NCBI GenBank assembly: GCA_937896205.1
Contig: CALBNA010000067.1
Location: forward strand, 1-6,390
Source: an uncultured Campylobacter sp.
Lineage (GTDB): Bacteria > Campylobacterota > Campylobacteria > Campylobacterales > Campylobacteraceae
DNA: 6,390 nucleotides
Reading direction: 5' to 3'
Under the pieces are notes generated by a model that was not told the origin of the DNA, made no database searches, and was given only the letters and a program-made list of their open reading frames with translations. The stretch's first letter is position 1. The number at the start of each line of letters is the position of its first letter. Positions 1 to 6,295 of this stretch are shown in pieces. The translations under genes were made by a program, and so were the position numbers.

Positions 1-10
1 GGACGAATAT

Positions 11-529
11 ATGGATGTTTCAAAGATCAAATTTGGCTCAAACCCAGACAAAATCAATGCCGTAATCGAAATACCTTATGGCTCAAATATCAAATACGAG
101 ATCGACAAAGATAGCGGTGCGGTTGTAGTTGATCGTGTGCTCTACTCAGCTATGTTCTATCCGGCAAACTACGGCTTTGTGCCAAACACACTTGCGGCTG
201 ACGGCGATCCAGCTGATATTTTGGTACTAAATGAGTATCCGCTCCAAGCTGGTAGTGTCATCCCTTGCCGCTTGATAGGCGTTTTGGTAATGGAAGATGA
301 GGCTGGCATGGACGAGAAACTTTTAGCTGTGCCGGTTGCAAAGATCGATCCAAGATATGACGCGATAAAAAGCTATGAAGATCTGCCAGTTGCAACACTA
401 AATAAGATCAAAAATTTCTTTGAAACTTATAAAATTTTAGAGCCTAACAAATGGGTCAAGGTTAAAGAATTTAAAGATGCAAACGCCGCAAAAGAGATCC
501 TAGACGCGGCGATCAAAAACTACAAATAA
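11..529 (+). CDS. ppa: Inorganic pyrophosphatase, family I (soluble)
   Basis: Cytoplasmic enzyme that hydrolyses pyrophosphate to two phosphates using Mg2+, pulling nucleic-acid synthesis and aminoacylation forward. The 172-residue protein has the usual length of bacterial family I enzymes and aligns with E. coli Ppa almost without gaps. Recognisable active-site residues are E20, K28 and E30 (IKYE), R42, Y54, the metal-binding DGDPAD signature (D64, D66, D69), D96, D101 and K103, and the substrate pair Y140-K141 in FFETYK. All expected catalytic residues are present. The start is supported by the full-length match and by GGA at positions 1-3, seven bases before the ATG, although the upstream region is cut by the window edge. 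It ends in TAA. The next gene begins 90 bases downstream on the same strand, so co-transcription is possible but not shown. Confidence 0.97.
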   Translation: MDVSKIKFGSNPDKINAVIEIPYGSNIKYEIDKDSGAVVVDRVLYSAMFYPANYGFVPNTLAADGDPADILVLNEYPLQAGSVIPCRLIGVLVMEDEAGMDEKLLAVPVAKIDPRYDAIKSYEDLPVATLNKIKNFFETYKILEPNKWVKVKEFKDANAAKEILDAAIKNYK

Positions 530-530
530 T

Positions 531-582
531 AAGCCATCTTGGCTTGTCGGCCGCCGCCTCGTTAAACCTAAACAATCGGCGG
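531..582 (+). terminator. Weak hairpins in the ppa-DUF937 gap, possible terminator
   Basis: Two small inverted repeats follow the ppa stop: AAGCCA (531-536) with TGGCTT (540-545) around a 3-base loop, and CCGCCG (551-556) with CGGCGG (577-582) around a 20-base loop. Neither is followed by a clear T-tract on the + strand. They may cause partial termination or stabilise the ppa 3' end. Low confidence. I see no convincing promoter in the 90-base gap, so the downstream gene may depend on readthrough from ppa. Confidence 0.22.
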
Positions 583-610
583 TCAAATTTAAACTCATGC
601 AAAAATCAAA

Positions 611-614
611 AGGA
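611..614 (+). promoter_or_regulatory. Ribosome binding site of the DUF937 gene
   Basis: AGGA within an A-rich context lies five bases before the ATG at 620. This typical Shine-Dalgarno match fixes the start of the downstream gene and argues against the antisense frame that covers the same region. Confidence 0.75.
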
Positions 615-619
615 TAAAA

Positions 620-1153
620 ATGGATATATTAAAGCTACTTTTGGACAACTCCGGCGGCATGCTTGATGCGATGTCGCAAAAAAGCGGACTGGGCACAAAC
701 GACGTAGAGGCCGTGATTTCTAAGGTCGCGCCGATTTTCATGCAAAGAGCGAACGAGAATTTTAAATCTGACGCCGATTCGTCAAATTTCCTAGATATGA
801 TCCGCCGCTCAAACCTTGGCGAGATGGCCAACACCCCGCAAAATATCAACGTCGCCGAAGGCAACGAGCTACTAGGCGTACTAACGGGCTCGAAAGAAAA
901 CAGCAGGGCTCTAGCTAGCGACGTGGGCTCGCAGCTAGGCATCAGTGCAGACTCCATCAAGACTCTGCTACCGATGATCGCGCCGATGATCGCGGGCATG
1001 CTAAACAATCAGCTAAAAGCCTCAAATTTACAAGGCTCTACGGATAATGGCTCCATGATGTCGATGCTTACGCAATTTTTGGATCAGAACAAAGATGGCT
1101 CGATCGTGGACGATATTTTTAGGATCGCGGGCGACTTTTTCGGTAAAAAATAG
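620..1153 (+). CDS. DUF937-family protein, function unknown
   Basis: A 177-residue protein that I recognise as a DUF937-family member; no biochemical function is assigned to the family. Visible hallmarks are the N-terminal MDILKLLLDNSGGMLDAM segment, a helical repeat-like layout, a central G-x-LLG-x-LTGSKE element (residues 81-92, followed by SRALA), and the LLPMIAPMIAGML hydrophobic helix (116-128). The C-terminus has DQNKDGSIVDDI (155-166), like the acidic loop I recall at the end of other family members, followed by a short amphipathic tail. The loop carries D, N, D and G at positions 1, 3, 5 and 6 of an EF-hand pattern but has isoleucine instead of glutamate at position 12, so metal binding is uncertain. 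No signal peptide or real membrane span is evident, so it is probably cytoplasmic. The start is set by an AGGA site. The gene ends in TAG inside a strong terminator stem. Codon use resembles the neighbours. Confidence 0.85.
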   Translation: MDILKLLLDNSGGMLDAMSQKSGLGTNDVEAVISKVAPIFMQRANENFKSDADSSNFLDMIRRSNLGEMANTPQNINVAEGNELLGVLTGSKENSRALASDVGSQLGISADSIKTLLPMIAPMIAGMLNNQLKASNLQGSTDNGSMMSMLTQFLDQNKDGSIVDDIFRIAGDFFGKK

Positions 1154-1171
1154 GCGGATTTCGCCTATTTT
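1147..1171. terminator. Bidirectional intrinsic terminator overlapping the DUF937 stop
   Basis: Perfect 10-bp inverted repeat: AAAATAGGCG (1147-1156) pairs with CGCCTATTTT (1162-1171) around the 5-base loop GATTT. The stop codon TAG (1151-1153) is part of the left arm. On the + strand the T-rich right arm follows the GC core. On the - strand the complement of the A-run 1145-1150 gives an uninterrupted T-tract after the core. It lies between two convergent transcription units and can serve both, although it is about 245 bases beyond the mnmC stop. Confidence 0.85.
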
Positions 1172-1414
1172 AGCCGTTTTGGCTTTGACGCTCGTCTAAA
1201 TTTGAGCTTTATCTATACTATGCTTTTGCACCGCAGTGCGCAAATTTATTCTGCTCTTAACAATTTTTGATATACGCCTGCAAACGGCGCTAATGCTACT
1301 TTAACTAGAACGGCTAAATTTTTATATCAGTACCAGCCGCTGCCTCAAATTTATGCCGAATTTGAGGCAAAAACAAATAACGTAAAATCAGACTTTAAAA
1401 TCCAATTTTTATGC
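1172..1414. other. Convergent intergenic region without a recognised gene
   Basis: This spacer lies between the converging DUF937 gene and mnmC. It is AT-rich, has no ORF with a ribosome binding site, and shows nothing like a tRNA, a CRISPR repeat or an insertion-sequence end. It contains a small AGCC/GGCT hairpin (1172-1184), a GCAC/GTGC hairpin (1228-1239), four AAATTT words and one strong inverted repeat at 1341-1369, listed separately. A TTGACG box (1185-1190) with TTATCT 18 bases further on weakly resembles a promoter, but no gene lies downstream on that strand. Confidence 0.5.
1341..1369. repeat. Perfect 11-bp inverted repeat downstream of mnmC
   Basis: TGCCTCAAATT (1341-1351) and AATTTGAGGCA (1359-1369) are exact reverse complements separated by TATGCCG. 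In the mnmC transcript this hairpin would form about 45 bases after the stop. No T-tract follows on that strand; the T-rich run comes before the stem instead. It is therefore not a textbook terminator there. It could stabilise the mRNA 3' end, act with Rho, or be a protein-binding site. On the + strand it is followed by an A-rich stretch. Confidence 0.6.
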
Positions 1415-3502
1415 CTACTTTAGCCCTTTTTTAAGCTTCCTAACGAGAAATCTTGCCAAGTGAAGCTCGTCAAAAAGCGATTTTTCTATACAAAGCGGAC
1501 GGTCAAAAACAAGGTCGCAGATGAGCTCGGCGCCAAGCACGGCCGTACAAAGCCCGCGCGAGCCATGAGCGGTGCTCACATATACATTTGGCACGTATTT
1601 TGGATGCGGATTAGACTTGCCTTTCGTCCAAAGCAGCGATTTGTAACCGTCTTTGTAAAAATCCTCGTCATAAAGCCGCCCGATGAGCGGAAAACGGTCG
1701 CCGCTATAACTGCGGTAGCCCACTTTCGAGCCGATTATTCGGACGTTTCGCGGAGTTTTTATCGTGTTGTTTGAGAGATTTTCAGATGCAGTCAAATTTG
1801 ACGCATCTTGCGTCTGCGCCGAATCATCAGTAGTATCGGCACGCAAATCCATACTTTTATTTAAATTTATCGCTTCCAAACGATCCGCATTTTCAGCGTC
1901 GCCGTCTGGGTCGGTAGTCAAATTTAGATCCTGCTTTCTGCTTAAATTTAGCCGCTCGTTTTCTACAAATTTACCGCTCAAAAACTCGGCAACGTCAGCT
2001 AAATTTTTCTCATCATCGCTAGAACGCGGCTCGTCTAAAAAAAGATTTCTATCGTAAGTCGCGCCGATAACCTGCACGCCTTGGGCAGGCGGGCAAACGT
2101 AGCCTTTGGCGCTAAAAGGCGCAGGCGTCCAAACGGCAGGCGCGATATGCGTGACCTGGCCGCGCACGGAGCTAAGCCTGATGTCGTAGTCTGCAAAGAG
2201 CTCCATACTCTCGCTACCGATAGCAAGCACGAGCACGTCGGCGTCAATGCTTCGTCCGTCCTTAAAGTGCGCCCTAACCGCGCCGCTCTCAAGCGTCTCA
2301 AAGCCCGTAAATTCGCAGTTTAAAAGCGTTTTTATACCCGTGCTTGCCGCTTTGCACATCTTTCTGGGGCGAGCTTTTGCACCATTAAAAATAAACGCAC
2401 TAGCGTAAGGCTCGTCATCAAATTTTAGCTCAAAAATGCCGTTATCCGCGTCAAATTCGTGCCACTCGTAAAAGCGCTCTAGCGTCTTTTGCTCGTATGC
2501 GTAGTCTGTCGCACCGCAAAACTCTATCTCCTCAGCACCCAAATTTCGCTCATAAAAGCGAGCCGCTTGCAAAAACGCGTTCATATGCATGCTGCCTAAA
2601 TTTACGGTTGGCTTCGTGATAAGCGGCATCAATATCCCGCAGTGATTTCCGGAGCCGTTTAGCGCGATATCGCCGCGCTTTTCGGCGATCGTGACCTCAA
2701 GGCCGCGCTGGCGCAACTTAAACGCGCAAACGCAGCCAGCCACGCCGCCGCCGATAACTAGCGCCGTCTTTGGCGCAACCGTAGCGGCGGGATCAAATCT
2801 GCTAAACCAAATTTCGCCCTCAGCTTGTCGCTCGCCTACAAATTTAGCGCGCAACATCTCGCGCTTTTTGCCGTAACCTTTTAGCAAATTTACCTCAAAG
2901 CCGCTATTTTGCAGGGCTCTTTTTAGCGCGCCCGAGGCCGAATACGTGCAAACGCTAGCACCAAAAGCGCATAAATTTGCGATTTTAGCGCAAACCCGCT
3001 CGCTCCACATAGCTTCGTTTTTAGCGGGAGCAAAACCGTCCATAAAAACAGCATCCGCGATAAAGCTAAGTTCGTCCAAAACCTCGTCCACGTCGCCTAA
3101 GCACAAAGTAAGCGTGACGTTTGGGGACAAATTTAGCCTATGAAATCCGCGAATAAGCGGAGGATAGGCACCCAAAAGCTCACCCGAAACATCCGCGAGC
3201 TCGCTAAAATTTGCATAAATTTTAGCCAGATCCTCTTTAGCGATCGGAGTTTTTTCGATACTAACGAAATTTAAAAATTTATCCGAGTTTTTAAATCTTT
3301 TAAAAGCGCAGAGAAAATTTAGCCCTGCGCCAAATCCAGCCTCAAGCACGTTAAATTCGCTCTTTTTCTCCCAAATTTCATCAAAAATGGAGTTAAATAC
3401 ATACTCGCTTTGCCCTACGGGATCGTCTGCGTTAAAGTAAATGTCGTCAAATTCGGGATTAAACGGGATGCCACCCTTTAAAACGACTCGCGCGCTTTTC
3501 AT
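1415..3502 (-). CDS. mnmC: Bifunctional tRNA mnm5(s2)U34 biosynthesis protein MnmC
   Basis: Cytoplasmic enzyme that finishes the wobble-uridine modification begun by MnmE-MnmG. The FAD domain removes the carboxymethyl group from cmnm5(s2)U34 to give nm5(s2)U34, and the methyltransferase domain then uses S-adenosylmethionine to make mnm5(s2)U34. Residues 1-235 form the methyltransferase: SAM motif VLEAGFGAGLNF (52-63), the DGFAPAKN motif (155-162) with the expected catalytic aspartate D155, and KGYGKKREML (208-217). Residues 245-695 form the FAD oxidoreductase: dinucleotide motif GGGVAG (251-256), GSGNHCGILMPL (283-294), SVRGQV (445-450), VGYRSYSGDRFPLIG (594-608) and HGSRGL (646-651). At 695 residues it is slightly longer than E. 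coli MnmC (about 668), and a polar low-complexity insert at about 515-585 accounts for the excess. The ATG overlaps the amiA stop by 4 bases (ATGA) with no clear Shine-Dalgarno, suggesting coupled reinitiation. It is the last gene of the operon. Confidence 0.96.
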   Translation of the reverse strand: MKSARVVLKGGIPFNPEFDDIYFNADDPVGQSEYVFNSIFDEIWEKKSEFNVLEAGFGAGLNFLCAFKRFKNSDKFLNFVSIEKTPIAKEDLAKIYANFSELADVSGELLGAYPPLIRGFHRLNLSPNVTLTLCLGDVDEVLDELSFIADAVFMDGFAPAKNEAMWSERVCAKIANLCAFGASVCTYSASGALKRALQNSGFEVNLLKGYGKKREMLRAKFVGERQAEGEIWFSRFDPAATVAPKTALVIGGGVAGCVCAFKLRQRGLEVTIAEKRGDIALNGSGNHCGILMPLITKPTVNLGSMHMNAFLQAARFYERNLGAEEIEFCGATDYAYEQKTLERFYEWHEFDADNGIFELKFDDEPYASAFIFNGAKARPRKMCKAASTGIKTLLNCEFTGFETLESGAVRAHFKDGRSIDADVLVLAIGSESMELFADYDIRLSSVRGQVTHIAPAVWTPAPFSAKGYVCPPAQGVQVIGATYDRNLFLDEPRSSDDEKNLADVAEFLSGKFVENERLNLSRKQDLNLTTDPDGDAENADRLEAINLNKSMDLRADTTDDSAQTQDASNLTASENLSNNTIKTPRNVRIIGSKVGYRSYSGDRFPLIGRLYDEDFYKDGYKSLLWTKGKSNPHPKYVPNVYVSTAHGSRGLCTAVLGAELICDLVFDRPLCIEKSLFDELHLARFLVRKLKKGLK
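1748..1960 (-). other. Low-complexity Asn/Asp/Ser/Thr-rich insert within MnmC
   Basis: Residues about 515-585 of MnmC lie between the GATYDRN segment and the conserved VGYRSYSGDRFPLIG motif of the FAD domain. They are polar, rich in N, D, S and T, and lack the hydrophobic pattern of a fold. Four N-L pairs (LNLSRKQD, LNLTTDPD, INLNKSMD, SNLT) are each encoded across AAATTT; the first two are exactly 24 bases apart. The reading frame is intact, so this is an in-frame insert or expanded surface loop, not damage. The boundaries are approximate. Confidence 0.65.
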
Positions 3503-5220
3503 TGCTGGTTTGAAAAATAGACGTCTATGCCGTCTGCGAGCCCCTTGGCTAGGGCATCTTGGTATTTTGAGTTATTTATAAGATCGCCTTCGCTAGGGTG
3601 AGTGATGTAGCCGACCTCAAGCAGCACCGCAGGCATCAGCGCACCCACTAGCACCCAAAAAGGCGCCTCGCGAACGCCGCCGTCGGAGGCCTTTGAGCTC
3701 ACCGACTTGGCTCGCGCTAAAACTTCGCGCTGAACGTCGATGGCGAGCTTGTTTGAGGCGATGATTTTCTCGCGGTTAAGGAAATTTAAAAATGTCTGCT
3801 TAGAAAAATAGTTCATCTCCTCGATGTCGGATTTATTTTCCAGGGCAGCGGCGTTTTTGCTACGTTCACTACGAGCCGGCGAGAGGAAAAACGTCTCTAT
3901 GCCGCGCATAGTCGCTGCCTTGGTTTTGCTCGGCGCAGCGTTTGCGTGGATGGAGATAAATAGGTCCGCTGCCTTGTCGTTGGCGTATTTCGTGCGGTCG
4001 CGAAGGTTGATAAATTTATCCTTACTACGTGTGTAATACACCTTGTAGCCGCGTCCTTGCAGCTCTTTGCCTGCCTTTTGCGCGATACTTAGCACGATAT
4101 TTTTTTCTTTTAGCGATCCGTTTATGGCGCCTGGATCATCGCCGCCGTGTCCTGCGTCAAGGACGACAACCTTGCCTTTAGCGCTTGTGATTTTTTTGGT
4201 GCTTGTCGTTTTTACAGGCGCCAGCACAATTTCTTGCTCATCCTTTTCGGTGGTGCTTTGGGTACTTTTAGCATCCGTCTTGGTCTGCGCGGCAACTTTT
4301 TCTTGCTTTTGCTGAGCAAGCTTTTGATTTTGAGCTTGGTGTTGAGTTGCTTTTTGCTGTTGTATTTGAGTTATTTCAGATTTCGAATTTGCAGCGATTT
4401 TGGGGAGCTCTTGCTTGATAGACGGTTGATGATTTTTTTGTTTACTGTTTTGACTCGTTAAATTTTGGCTTTGCGTGGGCTTAGCCTTTGAGAAAATTAA
4501 AGACTGATTATCGACTCTAAGTTTTAAATTTGGCTCGAATTGACTTACGAATACCACCCTAACGGTTTTTTCGTCAAACTGACTTATGCGGATCTCATCC
4601 ACCAGGTAGTTCTTAAATCTTTGCAGTTTTCCGCCACTCCAAATTCCTTTAAATTCATATATCGTCTTATAAGACCCTTTTTGATTTAGGTCAGTTTTTT
4701 TGATATCGTTACCGTTTAACTGGCGGCTAAATTTTAGCTCGAAATTTCCGTCGTTATCCAAAGCTTCTAGAAGCTGCAAAGTTTGATTTTTGACGGTTTT
4801 GGCATTTTGGGCGGCCAGCGGAGCCGAGGATAGCTGGCTCAGTTTTACTTCTTTTTGCTTTGGCTCTTGTTTTTGTTGTTCTTTTTTGACCTGCTTTATT
4901 TCTTGTTTTGGTTTTTCTTCGCTTGGCTTTGTAGACTGCGGTATGCTCGCGAGCTCTTTTTCATACGGTTTGGTATCTAGCCCTAGGGCTTTTGAACTTT
5001 TTATAAGTCTAGTTAGGCTTTGGACTCTTAAATTTACGTTATTTTCCATTATGGATTTTACGTAAAGAGTCCTTAGCTCTTGATGCATTGCGATCTTTTC
5101 TTTATTGGCTGCGCTATCAAAATTTTTATCGAATTTATCTAAACTCGATAAAGCGCTTGCGCAAACCGCACTATTCAAAAAAAATAGAAGTATTAAAAAT
5201 AATTTAACTATCTTCGCCAT
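3499..5220 (-). CDS. amiA: N-acetylmuramoyl-L-alanine amidase AmiA (Amidase_3), periplasmic
   Basis: Zinc hydrolase that cuts the bond between N-acetylmuramic acid and L-alanine in peptidoglycan, as needed for daughter-cell separation. The 573-residue precursor starts with a signal peptide: K3 and K6, then a hydrophobic core to about residue 19, with likely cleavage near 21-23. The AVC sequence is not a good lipobox. A helical segment (25-90) and a K/E/Q-rich linker (96-125) follow, then an AMIN-like beta domain (about 147-245) expected to bind the cell envelope, and a long Q/K/T-rich linker (246-345). The catalytic Amidase_3 domain (348-570) has zinc ligands H358 (DAGHGG), E372 and H425 (SIHAN) and catalytic E535 (LLEVGY). 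The charged segment 449-490 sits where related amidases carry an autoinhibitory helix relieved by a partner; this role is inferred. The start overlaps the upstream gene by 17 bases, with no strong ribosome binding site. The symbol follows Campylobacter usage. Confidence 0.94.
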   Translation of the reverse strand: MAKIVKLFLILLFFLNSAVCASALSSLDKFDKNFDSAANKEKIAMHQELRTLYVKSIMENNVNLRVQSLTRLIKSSKALGLDTKPYEKELASIPQSTKPSEEKPKQEIKQVKKEQQKQEPKQKEVKLSQLSSAPLAAQNAKTVKNQTLQLLEALDNDGNFELKFSRQLNGNDIKKTDLNQKGSYKTIYEFKGIWSGGKLQRFKNYLVDEIRISQFDEKTVRVVFVSQFEPNLKLRVDNQSLIFSKAKPTQSQNLTSQNSKQKNHQPSIKQELPKIAANSKSEITQIQQQKATQHQAQNQKLAQQKQEKVAAQTKTDAKSTQSTTEKDEQEIVLAPVKTTSTKKITSAKGKVVVLDAGHGGDDPGAINGSLKEKNIVLSIAQKAGKELQGRGYKVYYTRSKDKFINLRDRTKYANDKAADLFISIHANAAPSKTKAATMRGIETFFLSPARSERSKNAAALENKSDIEEMNYFSKQTFLNFLNREKIIASNKLAIDVQREVLARAKSVSSKASDGGVREAPFWVLVGALMPAVLLEVGYITHPSEGDLINNSKYQDALAKGLADGIDVYFSNQQ

Positions 5221-6295
5221 TTATCAGTTTTTCAAATAGTTCTTTCACGCTTATTATCTCGTTTAGCTTGTATCCGTTGGCGCCGGTAAAAAACAGCCCC
5301 GTGTCCTTTCGTCCCGCGAATGCGTCGTAAAGACGGTCTGCGATACAGTAGCCGACTTCTTTGGCTTCCTTGCCGCGCTGGCACGGGCTTACGCAGTTGC
5401 TTACGCAGCTGATTTTTGGACCCTGGCGCTTATCGACTAGGTTTATTAAATTCGTCCTAACGCCGCGTGCAGGGTAGCCTACCGGGCTTTTGATCAGCTC
5501 GATGTCCTCTTTTTTAGCCGCTAGCAACACTTGCTTGAACTCCTCGCTAGCGTCGCACTCGTGCGTACCGATAAAGCGAGTGCCCATCTGTACGCCGTTT
5601 GCGCCAAGCGAGATAGCCTTATCGATATCATTTTTATCCCAGATACCGCCCGCCGCAAATAGCGGAAAATCGCCCCACTGCTTTATCTCTTCGCTAACTG
5701 GCGTTATCAAATTTTCCAGGCTGTACGCGGGATCGATACACTGCTCGTATGTAAATCCCTGGTGCCCGCCGCTAAGAGGCCCCTCGAGCACCACCGCGTC
5801 TGGAAGCCTGCCGTAGCGCCCTTGCCAGCGTTTGCAGATGATTTTTAGCGCCTTTGCCGAGGACACGATAGGAACCAAAGCCACGTCTGGGTAGTCTACT
5901 GTAAATTCTGGCAAATTCGTCGGTAGCCCAGCGCCCGTGATGATCACGTTTATGCCGTGGTCGCAGGCGTCTTTTACGATACGCTCGTAGTCGTTGCTGG
6001 CGTACAAAATATTGACCCCAAGAGGCCTATCGCCGCAAATTTTACGCGCATTGTCGATGACGGCTTTTAGCCCCTCTCGCGAGTAGAAATTTCCGCTACC
6101 GTAGGGCTTGGCGTTTAGCTCTTTGGTGATGTATTTTCGTCCTTCGTAGTAGCCCGTCCCAACAGAGCTTATGACGCCTAGGCCGCCTTCTAGGCTGACG
6201 TTTCCGGCGAGTCTATCCCAACTGATACCAAGCCCCATTCCGCCTTGGATTATCGGGTATTTTATATCGTATTTTCCGATTTTTACGGGCTGCAT
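5204..6295 (-). CDS. Nitronate monooxygenase-like FMN protein (2-nitropropane dioxygenase family)
   Basis: A 363-residue TIM-barrel flavoprotein of the NMO/2-nitropropane dioxygenase family, cytoplasmic, with no signal peptide. Family motifs are PIIQGGMGLG (14-23) with nearby GGLGVISS (37-44), GVNI (93-96), ITGAGLP (119-125), EGPLSGGHQG (171-180), AAGGI (214-218) and GANGVQMGTRF (231-241). The last two form the FMN phosphate site. H178 in GGHQG corresponds to the histidine proposed as catalytic in class I nitronate monooxygenases. The true substrate is unknown; the family also contains FabK enoyl-ACP reductases, and I would not assign that role here. The C-terminal part carries four cysteines (297, 301, 305, 317) typical of one subgroup. 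The ATG shares one base with the tyrS stop and is preceded by AAAGG at 6307-6303 with 7-base spacing. The downstream end overlaps amiA. From memory this corresponds to C. jejuni Cj1270c. Confidence 0.88.
   Translation of the reverse strand: MQPVKIGKYDIKYPIIQGGMGLGISWDRLAGNVSLEGGLGVISSVGTGYYEGRKYITKELNAKPYGSGNFYSREGLKAVIDNARKICGDRPLGVNILYASNDYERIVKDACDHGINVIITGAGLPTNLPEFTVDYPDVALVPIVSSAKALKIICKRWQGRYGRLPDAVVLEGPLSGGHQGFTYEQCIDPAYSLENLITPVSEEIKQWGDFPLFAAGGIWDKNDIDKAISLGANGVQMGTRFIGTHECDASEEFKQVLLAAKKEDIELIKSPVGYPARGVRTNLINLVDKRQGPKISCVSNCVSPCQRGKEAKEVGYCIADRLYDAFAGRKDTGLFFTGANGYKLNEIISVKELFEKLINGEDS

Noticed and set aside
595..1008. 137-codon open frame on the - strand opposite the DUF937 gene
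   Set aside because: The + strand frame has a clear ribosome binding site, family resemblance and a terminator at its end. The antisense peptide is serine/leucine-rich and resembles no family.
1185..1214. TTGACG and TTATCT boxes resembling a promoter in the convergent spacer
   Set aside because: The -10 match is poor, no gene or stable RNA is recognisable downstream on that strand before the antisense of mnmC, and matches of this quality are common in AT-rich DNA.
1748..1960. mnmC insert as a sign of pseudogenisation or frameshift
   Set aside because: The reading frame continues without stops, and the conserved FAD-domain motifs on both sides are intact and in order.
2035..2323. Open frames on both strands inside mnmC (2035-2301 -, 2081-2323 +)
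   Set aside because: They fall within the conserved FAD-domain coding sequence, have arginine/alanine-rich compositions typical of shadow frames, and lack start signals.
3824..4461. Several + strand open frames opposite amiA, some hydrophobic and membrane-like
   Set aside because: Their Leu/Phe/Ser-rich hydrophobic character is the antisense image of the K/E/Q-rich AmiA coding sequence. No ribosome binding sites or family motifs are seen.
5144..5220. AmiA as a lipoprotein, because a cysteine (C20) follows the hydrophobic core
   Set aside because: The residue before the cysteine is valine (SAVC), which does not fit the lipobox. A normal signal peptidase I site just after it is more plausible.
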